Both the position numbers and the translations under genes were made by a program. The notes below the pieces were generated by a model that saw only the letters and a list, made by a program, of their open reading frames with translations, made no database searches and was not told the DNA's origin. A DNA stretch of 64,000 bases, taken from Cryptomeria japonica. Taxonomy: Eukaryota > Streptophyta > Pinopsida > Cupressales > Cupressaceae. The stretch is from positions 244,087,218 to 244,151,217 of the forward strand of contig NC_081406.1 in NCBI RefSeq assembly GCF_030272615.1. Direction: 5' to 3'. Shown piece after piece: positions 1 through 11,168 of this stretch (positions are counted from its first letter, which is position 1; every line of letters begins with the position of its first letter).

Positions 1-1153
1 TATAAGTTTTGAAATTATCTTCGGTCATTGTATATGTGGGCTTTACAAGATCATACAGAACACCCTTTAACTCTAGCTTGAATTCCACCAGTCCATTGTT
101 ACTTTGCTCTTTGCTTATTTCAACATTGAAAGCTTTTGCTTCGAAAGAGAATTTTTCTTGCGTTGCATCAACCTCCTCAAATGTTTCCTGCGATATTCCA
201 TTATCTGGACAATCTGGACAATTTAATACAGTGTTGTCGGTTGTATAAAAGACTCTAGTCCTCTCGGTTTTCACCTTAATATCAGTTATGGAACATGGCA
301 AAAATTTATTGTCAAAGTTGCTCAGCAAGTAAAAGACCAAAAACCTCAAATTTGTTTTAAGAGGAGACAATACTAGCTGTACAGATCTGACAAACAGCAA
401 ATACACCTTCTCAATCACTGGCGACCAAATATTATAAGTGAAGTCCAAAATGATCAACAATAGTGTCACTACTGATGAGAGTTCTTCATATCCCTTGGCA
501 GTTAAATACAAGGGAACACCACTGAACACTTTCGTTATCCAATAAGTGTCAGTGATAAGCGGCATGTGTTCTATCAAACAAAAGCTAACCGTTTTCCTGA
601 AGCACAATCTGAATCTCTTGCTTGCTAAACACATTCTTATGGCTTCATCCGCTGAGCACAGAGTCCACACACCCATAAAACCATTAACTACTTTAAACTC
701 CTTAACAATAGGCATATTCTTAAGCTCCCCAATAATAAATAACTTAACCTGACTAGCTTTCTGACTGTCAGCAATATAGAGACAATCTCTATAACTGAAA
801 ATTGTTGACTCACCAACCTTATTCTCCTTAAAGCTCTCAGTGTGATGGTCTTCGTTTTTGTTGCCACTGACGCAATCATAACAATCTTTAGAACCGAATT
901 TTGGTGACTCCTTCGTGGAAAGGTACTTTTCGCAGAATTCAGCAGAATCGGCTGTGTCATTGTAATCTGTTGACAACAAGATGAAATACTCGTCGTCAAA
1001 CTCTTTCCTTCTGAAGAGCTTATACACAGCAGAACTGAAAAATGCCCATGGCACCCTCATTGTTGCAGCAGGTCGTATGGCTTGCCATACGAAAATGGCC
1101 AGTTGCAACCAAAGAAACCCTGGAGAACTGATAAGCCCAAAGAAGGTGGCCAT
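1..1153 (-). CDS. Unknown membrane protein, partial at 3' end, paralogue of the gene at 37198
   Basis: Reading the minus strand from the ATG at 1153, the frame stays open for 384 codons and leaves the window without a stop, so the C-terminus is missing. The protein begins MATFFGLISSPGFLWLQLAI and aligns along its whole length with the intact plus-strand gene at 37198-38493, with about three quarters identical residues by eye. The alignment needs only in-frame length changes: a longer Cys/Asp/Lys-rich stretch near residues 75-110, and a short insertion with a repeated CPD near residue 290. A hydrophobic segment lies at about residues 12-29, and further strongly hydrophobic stretches at about 220-275 look like membrane helices. 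I do not recognise the family. No intron is needed. The upstream 70 bases also match the paralogue, which supports this start. Confidence 0.75.
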   Translation of the reverse strand, partial: MATFFGLISSPGFLWLQLAIFVWQAIRPAATMRVPWAFFSSAVYKLFRRKEFDDEYFILLSTDYNDTADSAEFCEKYLSTKESPKFGSKDCYDCVSGNKNEDHHTESFKENKVGESTIFSYRDCLYIADSQKASQVKLFIIGELKNMPIVKEFKVVNGFMGVWTLCSADEAIRMCLASKRFRLCFRKTVSFCLIEHMPLITDTYWITKVFSGVPLYLTAKGYEELSSVVTLLLIILDFTYNIWSPVIEKVYLLFVRSVQLVLSPLKTNLRFLVFYLLSNFDNKFLPCSITDIKVKTERTRVFYTTDNTVLNCPDCPDNGISQETFEEVDATQEKFSFEAKAFNVEISKEQSNNGLVEFKLELKGVLYDLVKPTYTMTEDNFKTY

Positions 1154-1251
1154 CGTTTGCACAACTTTTATTTTCGCAATACTACTACACGAGTTTCTAC
1201 CACATTGTGGATGGTTTGCCCCAGAAAAATATAGGTAGAACGTCACAGTCC

Positions 1252-1258
1252 CTTTATA
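1252..1258 (-). promoter_or_regulatory. Candidate TATA box of the membrane-protein gene
   Basis: The minus strand reads TATAAAG about 100 bases before the ATG at 1153. This is a usual plant distance once a short leader is allowed. The paralogue has a weaker AT-rich TTTATATTA at 37116-37124, about 75 bases before its ATG. Confidence 0.35.
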
Positions 1259-1665
1259 ATGTTTTATGTTTTCTTCTGTACTGCTGGTGCAAATTCCTTA
1301 CACACTAAGGTAAAAAGCTGTTTTCAATGGTGACGTTGGAAGAATAGCAAAAGTTTGAAAGCAATGCTTATTAAATGCGTTTGAAATCCTAGTTTCGGAT
1401 CATTTCACGTGTTAAATTTGACAGTCTCTTCTGCCTAGCATATATGTGTTCATGGTGGCCTTAAAATTTCATCCTCAAATATAATAGTGTATCATTATCT
1501 ATATATATATTATTAGTTCTGTCATAGAACAACATGCAACACCCTCTTTTAATTTGTATTAAAAACCATCTTTTCAACCAATCATATATTAGATTTTTTT
1601 TTTCCTCATCAAAGTATAGAAGTGATATTTTTTTGTTAACAAAATATTTTACTTGAATCTAATTA
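1259..1665. other. Upstream DNA between gene and LINE, nothing recognised
   Basis: This AT-rich stretch holds the presumed distal promoter of the minus-strand gene and the pre-insertion DNA of the LINE. I see no coding frame or repeat. Confidence 0.4.
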
Positions 1666-1989
1666 GCTCATAACTTTTTTTTTTATATATTAAAATCGAG
1701 GAAGAACAAAGTTTACAAGAGATCATAGAGGGGAGGCATGTCTCAGCCCCTCAACATCCAGTTACAACAAAGTATACTAGTAGTAAGAAAATAGATACAG
1801 GCTATATAACCAAAAGCAACTCAGCAAAACCACCCAGCTGATGGGGCATCAGCAGATTTAGAACCACGATGATCAACGAGGTATAGCCCCAGCCACCCCA
1901 GGGGAGCAAAAAGGATCGAGGAAATATCAAAACGGGTAGCATGGTCATGAGAGTATCACAGCACAAAGGAAACAGGGGGGAAGTAGGCA

Positions 1990-3380
1990 TCATTGTAGGA
2001 TGTCATTTAGGTTCTCAACCCATGCGGTCCAACCTGAGGGGCCCTCCATCCAAACGATGTTTCTTATGTCTTGGATTTGAGTCAACATAGCAACCTGGGA
2101 TGGTGCCATGCCATTGTCTCTGATTTCCTTCTGCAGTTTGCTTAGTGCATTGTAAAAAATGGCGAGGCTCCTTGCACATCTCATCCACTCGTATCTACCA
2201 CGCATCTCGTGCATGAGCATGGTGGCAACTCCATCTTGAAGGAGTCTGCGCAACTTGTCCCTCTCAAAATCCAAAAATATAAAGACCTGCATAGCAACAT
2301 TATAGAGTGTGAGCCTTTTAAAAGCCTACGTAAGGATCCTGGGTCGATCCTGAAATTTGTCTTCATTTCTACTCTTCCATAAATGCCATAAAATGCAAGC
2401 AGAGAAAATAGACCAGAGAAGATTAGTATCCTTTTTTAATCCGTGAATATGTCCAGTAACAATTTCTAGAATATTAACATCAAGAGGTACCACAAAACCG
2501 AACATAAGCCATATTACTTTGGCAACAATATAGTCAAAGAATATGTGTCTAGTAGTCTCAGGGGTATTGTAGATAGGGCAGTTCTTGGAGAGGGAGGAAG
2601 CTTTGTTAATAGGAAGTCTGTCAATGAGGAGAAGCCATCTGAAGTATTTAATCTTTGGTTCGATAGGGGACCTCTAGAATTGGGTGAGAGAGGCATGCCA
2701 GTGAGAGATATCAAGGTTGGAGTACCAAAGCTTGTTGATGTGGTCAAGGATGGAGTGGTCAACAGAGATAGCAGAGTATACATCACGGGCTTTAATTTTA
2801 TGAAGACAGGTGCCACTCGGCCACTTGTAGGAAAGATGCCTATGGGAATCAAGGTAGCTATCTTTGGGGAGGTTGAATATGGAGCAGGCCCTTGGTAAGA
2901 GCTTATAAGTCCTCTTTTGGGATTGGGGGAGAGAAAAGGTATTTCTAAGCTGTTCCCAAGAGACGAGGTCACCATGTTCAAGTATGTTAATGAGGTATCT
3001 AATACCTTTTTGGGCCCAGAGTCTAGCCGAGCAGCCCCAGGTGAGGGCAAGGGGCTTACCAGAGTGGGTGAGATTCTACCAAATGGATCTCTTGCCATGG
3101 ATGTGTTCATTGGAGTAGAATTTAGTATTGGTGAGGGCGCCCCTAACATGCTCCCATGCCTTCCAGATGGATTTGAAGACTGCAGAGCCTTGCACTGAGA
3201 CCAGAAAATTACCAGCAATCAAATCAGCAAAGGAGAGCAGTTTCCAGGTTTTAGCATGTTTCGGGACAGCTCTTTCTATGTTATGTCTGACTAAAAATTT
3301 CCATGGTTCATCACCATCTAGTGAGTGAAAAATTCACTTGGCTGCCAGAGCAATCCCCTGGAGTCTGAGATCTTTAAGCC
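1990..3380 (-). pseudogene. LINE RT C-terminal region with decayed zf-RVT domain
   Basis: Downstream of the RT core the minus strand keeps a readable LINE tail with a few stops. It includes LAAK-stop-IFHSLDGDEPWK, a stretch ending in ISHWHASLTQF, and a zf-RVT-like block around 2520-2640 (KYFRWLLLIDRLPINKA, then a Cys, then RHIFFDYIVAKVIW) in which several zinc ligands are lost. The last 100 codons (1990-2292) are open and contain GGC-poor helical sequence with no known domain. Stops such as the one inside LAAK fit TGG to TGA change. Confidence 0.75.
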
Positions 3381-4214
3381 CTAGGCCCCCCACTTTCTTA
3401 TCAAGATGACACCAAGACCACTTGATAGCATGTTTTTTCTTCCTTTGCCATTGGACCAGAGGAAGTTCCTAATTATTTTTTGAATCTCGAGAATTTGATG
3501 GTTATTGAACATCCAGGCTGAGGTGTAGTATATGCTATAGGAGGAGAGTAGCTTTTGGCAGACTTGGACACGACCAGCCAGAGATAGAAATTTATTGTTC
3601 CATTTGTTGAGTTTCTTGTCAATTCTCTCCCTGATCCAGAGACACATATTCTTGAGGGAGGGGGCGATGGAGAAGGGGATCCCAAGATACTTCATGGTTT
3701 TTCTTGGACCACCCCATTGGAAACCAAGAGTTGGGATCCAATGAGGGGGCACTTCCTTCCAACCAAGTAAGATGGATTTGGATTGGGAGATTTTGGCGCC
3801 AAAAATAGCTCCAAATATTTTAATTTTCTGATTGAGGGCCTCAAAGTTTGGTTTGGAGAGTTCAAGGAAAAGTGAGGTATCATCAGCGAATTGGATGTTG
3901 AGGAGTTGAGATTGGTCAGGGAGAGTGAGGCCACGCACACTGGGAGACAGTGAGTTGTCATGAAGAAGATAGTATAGAGCGTCAGATGCAATGACAAAGA
4001 GGGTAGGGGCGAGGGGGCACCCCTGACATATGGATCTTGAAAGTGAGATGGGTAAGGAGAGGGTGCCATTAACATCAATACAGGTAGAGGCATCCTTGAA
4101 TAGTATTTTAACCTTCTCACAATACTCATCAGGAAAGCTGAAGGCATGTAGCATCATTAGGATGAAGTCCCACTCCACCCTATCATAGGCCTTTTCGTAG
4201 TCAAGAAGGAACAT
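3381..4214 (-). pseudogene. LINE reverse transcriptase core
   Basis: An open stretch of 277 codons carries non-LTR RT motifs in order: LDYEKAYDRVEWDF at the start, then GCPLAPTLFVIASDAL, then the catalytic block QFADDTSLF with both aspartates, then SKSILLGW and the thumb-like LNKWNNKFLSLAGRVQ. The frame breaks near 3420; after a shift the typical DKKVGGLGLKDL block can be read. In the family this enzyme copies LINE RNA at a nicked target. Here stops lie on both sides and no endonuclease domain is present, so it is a dead copy. Confidence 0.9.
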
Positions 4215-4469
4215 GGCAGCATCCTAGTTGGAAGTTCTAGCCCATTCCATTGCTTCCCAACTGGTGATCAAATTCTAAAGGATATACCTTCCTTTGATGA
4301 ATCCAGTTTGGGTAGTACAGATCAATTTTGGGAGGATTTGTTCAAGTCTTACAGCTAGAATCTTGGCCAAAATTTTGTATGACACATTGAGGAGGGTGAT
4401 AGGTCTCTAGTTCTTGACAAGGATTTTATCTCCGTCCTTTGGGATAAGTTTGATGATCCCTTGGTTGAT

Positions 4470-4541
4470 GCTCATAACTTCTTATGGATATAGTGAATAA
4501 TATTGGCTCATAACTTCTTATGGATATAGTGAATAATATTG
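4470..4541. repeat. 36-bp tandem duplication overlapping the LINE target site
   Basis: Two identical 36-base units beginning gctcataacttcttatgg lie at 4470-4505 and 4506-4541. The first 11 bases of each are the LINE target-site duplication. Confidence 0.9.
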
Positions 4542-5891
4542 AAAAACTGATTAGGCTTTTCATTCTCCACTTAAAGATTAAATATGATATAATCAGTTAA
4601 CTTATAACCAAGACATCATATACAAACTCAATCAACTTAATCTTTTAATTGTTTTTAATGAACTTTTTTATTTTTTCTTATCAAATTGGATTATTCTTTA
4701 TAGAAATGTTGAAAAAACCAAAAAGATGTTTGAAAATAATGTTTGTTAAATGCCCATGAAGTTTTTATTTTTCATTCAATTGTCATGTTACATTTATAAG
4801 TAACTGCAAGGTATTGAAATACATCTTATACAAAATTTTAGTATGAGCAGCTAAATTTGATAGTTTCAATTGATTCTAGAGAAAAATTCGCCATAGCTAT
4901 CCAAAGATATATGCACATCTATGAGCCCTTGAAATATTTCATTGAGGAGCTATAATTTCCCCTTTAATAAGGATTCATTAAATTTTACACCTATCTTCCT
5001 TGGATCTTCAATGACCTATACTTAATTATATCAAACTAGGGTAGATAATAGTTTAATGTAGTTGCCTATGAGCATGAGTTCCGGCCATTACTAGTTATGT
5101 TTGAATTAGTCAAACTTTTATTTAATTAAAAAATATAAAATCGTGAATGTGCTAATTATAAGGTTGAAGAGTGGAAACTAGATCTCACACAATCCCTTTA
5201 CAATTGTGATACAAAGCACTAAACAATAGAAGAAGTTCCGTAGAAATAAATTAAAATTTCATTAAAATTTTAACATTTCATAAATATTAAATATCATTAG
5301 TGTTATCAATATTGGTGCCTAAAAAGATTATCATTGTCATATATACTAGCACCTATTAAATTAGGTTGAAAAGTGATTGGTATAGTGCTCCATAAACTAG
5401 AAGTTGTGTCCATGACATATCAAGTTTTGATTTATCTAACATATATAGTTAAACCTAACATATTATGATTACTGTATTAAATACTAAACATTAGAAGACT
5501 TTTTATAAAAAAAATACAATTTTATATTAATTTTAACATCTTCTAAATCTTGAATAGAATTATCATAACAAATATCATTAGTCTATATAGTGGTACCATA
5601 ACATACACAAACATCTCAAATTTGGAGATGTTGTCATTGAACTATATATTATTTACTTTCTTCTCTTTCTTGTACAATTTTCTCTCAAAATTAGGTAGGA
5701 GGTTGTTCTAAATGTCATTGTTTTCATTAGATTAGCACGGGAAGGGCCCAAACCTACTATATTTCAGCCATAAAGGTAGATGAAATGAATGTCACAATGT
5801 GTGAAAATAATTTAAAAAAAACAAAAAACATGGAGAGTTAAAACATAAACAACATAAAACACAAAAAAACTAGCAGAGAACAAACCAATAG
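4542..5891. other. AT-rich intergenic DNA, no gene seen
   Basis: Frequent stops in all frames and no repeat or motif that I can name. Confidence 0.5.
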
Positions 5892-7000
5892 TTAACTATC
5901 ATTAGAGGACTTCATTCCCTTTATAGCTTGCCATTCTTTTTGTAGAGTATTTAGATGATCTTTCAAGGAAACTCCTTTAGCTAGGATAGTGGAACCAACA
6001 TCATGTTCAACCCAATGAAGAGAATTAGGGAGCTCAATCAGGTATTTACGTCTTTTTTGAGCTTGCCGTGAGAAGTTACCTTAGGCCGAGAGAACCACGT
6101 CTCTTTTCAATTGTTCCTTCTCATTTCTTCATTCTAGCTCTTGATAAAGGACCTGAATAGTAATAGTTGTGCTCTAGACTAAGTCTCTATAATGCTCTAG
6201 TAGCTCCTAGATATTCTTCATCAAAACCTCCTAATTCTATTTTAAATTTGTAACCTCAGCCTCCAATTGAGTGTTCTTAACATCTTTTTTAATATTTTGT
6301 GTCTCTTGTTCAATCACTCTCTAGCTTTAAAAAGTATTTTTCATTTTCTTAGTTTGTTCCCATGCCCTATTATGGAGATCTCTCTCTACCCATTCTTGAC
6401 GTTTCTTGAAGATCTACTTCTCAAGAGTATAAAAATTACTCTTGGCCTAATTTAGTTGAACATAGTACCACCTAGAGAGTTCCATATTATTATTAAAATC
6501 CCTATGAATCTCATTCATCTTATTTTGGATTTTTAAACACATAATCAGTTAAGTTTGAGTGTGTTTGAAAATGAGAACCTCTTCCTACTCCATTGTTTCC
6601 TCTCTAAGGGAGGAAATAGGAGGGGCGTTTTGAGGAGCATTATGGTTGGGAGAGACAAAGTGGGAAGTTGAGGTTGCATTGAATCACTAGTAGGACTTAG
6701 TTTTGTTCGGTATCTGAGACAATTGATATCTTCAACAGGTCATAAAAGAACACCTTTTTGTCTTCTAAAGACTCAAAGGATATGTTGACTAGAATATTTT
6801 GAGCACCCCAAGTTGAGTTACAAGCCTGGAGGGAAGGGTTCATGATTTTATCAAAGATGAAAGTGGTTGGAGAAGTAGTACCAGGGGTTGGAAATTTGGG
6901 GTTGACATTTTCTATTAGAATAGAGGGATTAACAATCCTAGTTTTGGGCTCCACTAGGATGAAAGGTCAACTAGAATAAAATATCTTGCTAGCCCTTACG
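5892..7000 (-). pseudogene. Decayed coiled-coil protein gene, likely from a transposon
   Basis: On the minus strand a coding relic starts near 7000 (ILVEPKTRIVNPSILIENVN), stays open to 6697, shifts frame once near 6690, then continues in one frame to a TAA at 5892-5894. From the Met codon at 6542 to that TAA there are 216 codons with ten in-frame stops (seven TAG, two TAA, one TGA) but no indel. The residues around the stops are strongly helical and coiled-coil-like, for example KRQEWVERDLHNRAWEQTKK and KNTQLEAEVTNLK, ending in TLQKEWQAIKGMKSSND. All ten stops can come from C-to-T change of CAG, CAA or CGA. I do not recognise the protein; a gag-like or transposon-accessory protein is possible. 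Confidence 0.55.
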
Positions 7001-7628
7001 AAGGCTCCACTTGTTCATGAGATTTCTAACATAACACAACTTGCTAGGCTTATGACTTCTTGTGTACATGACTACATGTAAGTATTTGATGATCTTATTA
7101 CTCTCAAAGGTCAAGCTAGATGTGTGCTTGTAGCATGAAACCTAGTAAGCATCTAAGGATCTTACCATTCCTATATGTTATGCATTCTCTTTGTGGATAT
7201 AAATCCTAGTAATAATCTTAGGATATTACTAGTCGTAAATGCCTTACTTTGTGTCTTGTATTTTTCATATTTGTTACACTCATTTATCATATTGTCCACT
7301 TTTTCCTTGTCTATTCTCTTGGTATTGTAGATTGATAAGATTCCATATCTTTGCAGTTACCACCTTGACAAGATTAGATTAATCTTGTCTCTTCATTATC
7401 TTGATGATTGAATCTTTAGCTTCTCTATAATATACTAAGAGTATGAGACTAAGTTCATACTCCCATGAATGTGGGGGCTAAATGAAATGCCATAAATTAT
7501 ATACCATTTACAATTTCACACTAGGTTTGGACAAACTTTGGTAGTTGTGGCTATTATATTCCTTCTTCTACTTAGTTCAAGGAATATTTCCATAAACTTG
7601 GTGCATTCCTCTATTCATGACCTTTTTC
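7001..7628. other. Intergenic DNA, nothing recognised
   Basis: No coding frame, repeat or RNA gene can be supported here. Confidence 0.4.
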
Positions 7629-8210
7629 ATGGCTCATTTTACCAACAATATGGTATTGGGCACCATTGTCCAAGCAATTGCAACTCAACTTTCAAATAAA
7701 GAAAGTCAATTTTGAAAATATATTAAGAATTTACCCTCTGATATGTTTCCATAATGCAAAGTAGATTTGTTGGAAGAGTACCACTGCCTATCTATTTGCT
7801 ACTCAGACTTTCAGCGTAGATCAAAAGTATAACAAGACATAACCTTCTTTATATAATAAATTATATAGATTAGACACTATAGATAAGGCACAAGTAGCTC
7901 AAGGGAGGAAATTGAGTTAGAAATTCAACGTAGCTCAAGGAATAAATCAAGCATTGTTGTATGGGAATGCTTGTTTAGGAGCAGTTGAGAAGGTGGCTAT
8001 GAAGAATATACATGAAATTAAAAAGGGTAATGGCAAACTTAAACGTGACTTTAAGACAATCAGGTTTAGAGAAGAATTGATCGACAAACCAGATAGATAG
8101 ATGTTGGAGCTTTGTTATTCAAGTTTCAAGCTATATAGATGTTAGAAGAAGTTAAAGTGGCCAAGATTTGAAAATTTAAAAAGGGAATGTTCTTGATTCT
8201 CTAATGATTT
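7629..8210 (+). pseudogene. Decayed coding relic, unassigned
   Basis: From an ATG at 7629 the plus strand reads MAHFTNNMVLGTIVQAIATQ and then a charged helical stretch with three stops. After a frame change near 7900 a second segment reads FNVAQGINQALLYGNACLGA and then KNIHEIKKGNGKLKRDFKTI, ending in KKLKWPRFENLK, again with TAG stops where glutamine codons would fit. The composition is protein-like over about 190 codons, but I cannot name the family. It may be part of an old retrotransposon. Confidence 0.35.
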
Positions 8211-9140
8211 ATTCTTTAAATGGTTAAATTTGTTGGATAAAGGGATGCATTGATTTCTTCCCCAAACTAGGAGTTCACTTGAAAAGCTAGGTGCTAATTT
8301 TCGGGATGAATTAGAGATAAAATAGGATCTAGTAAAGTGACAACTTCCATGCGGTCCAAACTCCTACTTACCATGCAACTTGGGTGAGAACTCCTTTTTG
8401 CCTTTTTCTCAATAAATATATATCCTGGACCACTTTGAGGGGCCAAAGGTTAAAGATATAACTTAGGTCCATAGATGGACACTTTTAATTATTTTAATTC
8501 ATAGATTTTTGCATTCTAAAGATGGTTCACCCTTGTTGATGAGATGTAGAAGCAGCAATACTTCTAATGGGACTATTACAACCCAAAGACAAATAAGAGG
8601 GGTTCATATTGGTAGGAACAAATCTCATAACATTTGAAGAGCCATCTAAATCAGCTCCCTCATTTTTAGCCTTTTGTAAGGACACCCAATATACTGTGGG
8701 AACTATATTCTTTTGAATATTGATGTCTCTTCCTTAACTCATAAGAGTAGCAAAATTATTGCTCTCTAAATTTTAGATTTTACTTTCACCAATCCATAAT
8801 GACCTTTGATATCAGGGTGTTCATTTATTGTTTAGGAGGGGTTATATATTCCCCTTTACCTCTCCCTTGTTTGGTTGAATGTTGGTTTATTTTAAAAGAG
8901 GACCCCTATAGAAAACATCTTCGATCCATTCAAAGGTGGATGCAATATGGCCCCTTGTGGACTCATATGGGGAAAAAGAATATTATTAATAAGGCTATCC
9001 TTGAAGGGGTACTCCTATATATCATCTTCCAAGACATTTAGTTTACCCTTAGGTTCATTAACCTTTTGAGGAACTTTCTATCAAGTCATATATTGGGACA
9101 TTAGGTAACCCGATTTGAAACAATTTTGATAAATCAGTTT
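8211..9140. other. Intergenic DNA, no gene supported
   Basis: An 80-codon open frame at 8799-9041 has no recognisable motif. Nothing else stands out. Confidence 0.4.
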
Positions 9141-9292
9141 GGTTGACACAGGGACATTTAAGAGCTCGTCCTGTGTCGCTCTTGTTCCAGGTTGGCCAAA
9201 TTCACTTGAGTACTTGGTACTTTCATTTATTCAAAAATTAATGGGCAATATTCACCGAATATGTTAAGGGAGCATGTGAGTGAGTGTACGAA
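9141..9292 (+). repeat. Imperfect direct repeat, copy 1
   Basis: About 150 bases, with core gacatttaagagctcgtcct followed by a conserved gttggccaaatt block. It is repeated at 9414-9566. The core is flanked by gacacagg and cctgtgtc, which can form an 8-bp stem. Confidence 0.75.
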
Positions 9293-9413
9293 GAGAAGCA
9301 AAATAATTTAAACAAAAAATCTAACCAGAACTTTATAAACGTAGTTTATATCCTCTCTAACCATAAATATTCACAAGAAGAAAATCAGTTAGGTTTATCT
9401 AACTACGCTGGTT

Positions 9414-9566
9414 CAATACAAGACACGGGCATTTAAGAGCTTGTCCTGTATCGCTCTTGTTCTAGGTTGGCCAAATTGACTTTAGTACGTGGTGTTTTTA
9501 TTTAGTCAGAAAAGATTGAACGAAATGCCACAGAATTGATTTATGATGTCTCAGTGAGTGTAAGGT
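9414..9566 (+). repeat. Imperfect direct repeat, copy 2
   Basis: Second copy of the repeat at 9141-9292. The first 85 bases match at more than 85 percent by eye, and both copies end in gtgagtgta. The stem of copy 1 is weakened by one mismatch here. Confidence 0.75.
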
Positions 9567-9616
9567 GTTTAAAAGCTTGTATTTATGTATATCCTATGCA
9601 TATGCCAATTGACAAA

Positions 9617-10087
9617 TGTTGGAAGGAATAATTTCTCTTGATCTCTAAGATCGTTCTCCTCCATGCAAGCAATCAAATCCTCCATGCAAACGTTCAGATC
9701 CTCATGCAAACAGTCAAATATTTCTGATGCTTCGGTCAATTCCTGGGAACATGCAATTCCACCGTTAAACTTCACACCGTCACCGTGAGCATGCAATTTC
9801 TCACGCCTCCTCCATACTCGGCATGCAATAGTTTGTTTTTCGTGCATATAGTAAAGCAAGTGGTCAATCCAGTTTAGTAGATAGTTAGCTTTAGTTAGCA
9901 CCGATCCACCGTAAAAACTAGTATGTTAAACAGTTGGTTTTACATGTCATATCTCCTAGTCGGTGGTGTGAAGACTCCTATTAATAAAGACTATGTAATC
10001 TGTTTCAATGCATCAATCAATAAAATTAGTATTTCGTTTCTGCTGTAGCAGAATATTTTTGTGTTTTATTTTTTTTCTCTGTTTTCA
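9617..10087 (+). repeat. 5' LTR of the copia element
   Basis: The 471-bp LTR starts TGTTGGAAGG and ends in TTTTCA. It keeps CG at many sites where the 3' LTR has TG or CA. Confidence 0.95.
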
Positions 10088-10089
10088 TA

Positions 10090-10103
10090 TTGGTATCAGA
10101 GCT
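10090..10103 (+). other. Primer binding site, initiator tRNA-Met type
   Basis: ttggtatcagagct directly follows the 5' LTR and matches the usual plant copia site complementary to the 3' end of initiator tRNA-Met. Confidence 0.95.
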
Positions 10104-10178
10104 AAGATTAAATTTTTAAAAAGGAGATTGATGTAGGCATAATTTTATGATAGAGAAAGGAGATTGCTATAGCAAGTT

Positions 10179-11168
10179 ATGGCAACAAATAATACTCAAA
10201 TTCAGCCTCAAATTCCAAGCTTCAATGGTAAGAATTATGAGTTTTGGGCAATTAAAATGAAGACTTTGTTTTGCTCACAAGATATTTGGGATTTGGTAGA
10301 GAAAGGTTTTGCAAAACCATAGGATGATGCAGCTTATCAGATATTACAACAAGCAGAAAAAGATCAACTTAAAGATAATAGAAAAAAGGATGCAAAAGCC
10401 CTATTTTTAATTCAACAAGCAATGGATGAGTCAATCTTTCCTAAGGTTTCGATAGCAACAAGATCCAAGAAAGCATGGGAGACTCTAGAGACAACCTATC
10501 AAGGTAATACAACGGTGAAAGTGGCTAAATTACAATCTCTTAGGAGAAATTTTGAAAATTTGCAAATGAAAGAATCTGAGTCTGTAGACCAATTTATGAA
10601 TCAAGTATTGAATGTTGTGAATCAAATTAAATCTAATGGAGAAGAATTAAAAGATCAAAAGGTGATTGAAAAAATTCTCAGGAGCTTGCCTAGTAAATTT
10701 GACTCTATAGTTGTAGCAATTGAAGCATCAAAAGATTTGTCACAATTATCAGTAGATGAGTTAATGGGTTCTTTATTAACACACGAATCAAGATTGAATA
10801 GAAACAATAATACCTCTTTTGAGAATGCTTTTAGAGCACAGGGTTCACCTTCCAGAGGAAGAGGAAGATCAAATTCCAGAGGAAGAGGAAGAGGTAGACA
10901 GATGAATACAGATCAAGGAGAAAGGACCAATCAGTCCAATCATAGTTTCAATAATAGAGGATGAGGTAGAAACCAATTTCAAGAACAATCATCAAGGTTT
11001 GATAAATCCAATATTCAATGTAATTATTGTAAGAAATATGGTCATTTTGCAAATGAATGTAGAAAGAAACAAGCAGAATTTGAAAAACCTGGAGCAAATT
11101 ATTCAAATGTATCTGATAATAATTCAGGTAGTTTATTTGTAACATGCAATGTGGCACAAGAAAGCTCT
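10179..11168 (+). pseudogene. copia gag polyprotein region
   Basis: The start is the ATG at 10179 (MATNNTQIQPQIPSFNGKNY, then W for the typical NYxxW block). The gag domain runs through KKAWETLETTYQGN, KLQSLRRNFENLQMKE and KILRSLPSKFDSIVVAIE, then an RGRGR-rich linker. A zinc knuckle CNYCKKYGHFANEC lies near 11021-11062. Stops interrupt it at 10320-10322 (TAG) and 10962-10964 (TGA), and an extra base near 11168 shifts into the protease frame. Gag would build the cytoplasmic particle; this copy is inactive. Confidence 0.93.

Larger units (their letters stand above)
1677..4469 (-). mobile_element. 5'-truncated LINE (non-LTR retrotransposon)
   Basis: The element lies on the minus strand. It ends in a ten-base poly(A) tract (T-run 1675-1684 on the plus strand) and is flanked by the 11-bp target duplication gctcataactt at 1666-1676 and 4470-4480. 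Its 5' end is truncated inside the reverse transcriptase, so the endonuclease and ORF1 are missing. At 4215-4469 decayed early RT motifs can be read (RPITLLNVSYKILAK, QTGFIKGR) with in-frame stops. The RT core follows at 3381-4214 and the C-terminal region at 1990-3380. The intact target duplication and short poly(A) tail mark a clear target-primed insertion that decayed afterwards. Confidence 0.9.

Noticed and set aside
688-999. Minus-strand 103-codon open frame (MTTSISSCC)
   Set aside because: It is a shifted frame inside the real gene at 1-1153; the same shadow appears in the paralogue at 37352-37546.
2514-3218. Minus-strand 234-codon open frame rich in Ser/Pro/Leu
   Set aside because: It is the wrong frame across the LINE; another frame shows LINE residues in the right order.
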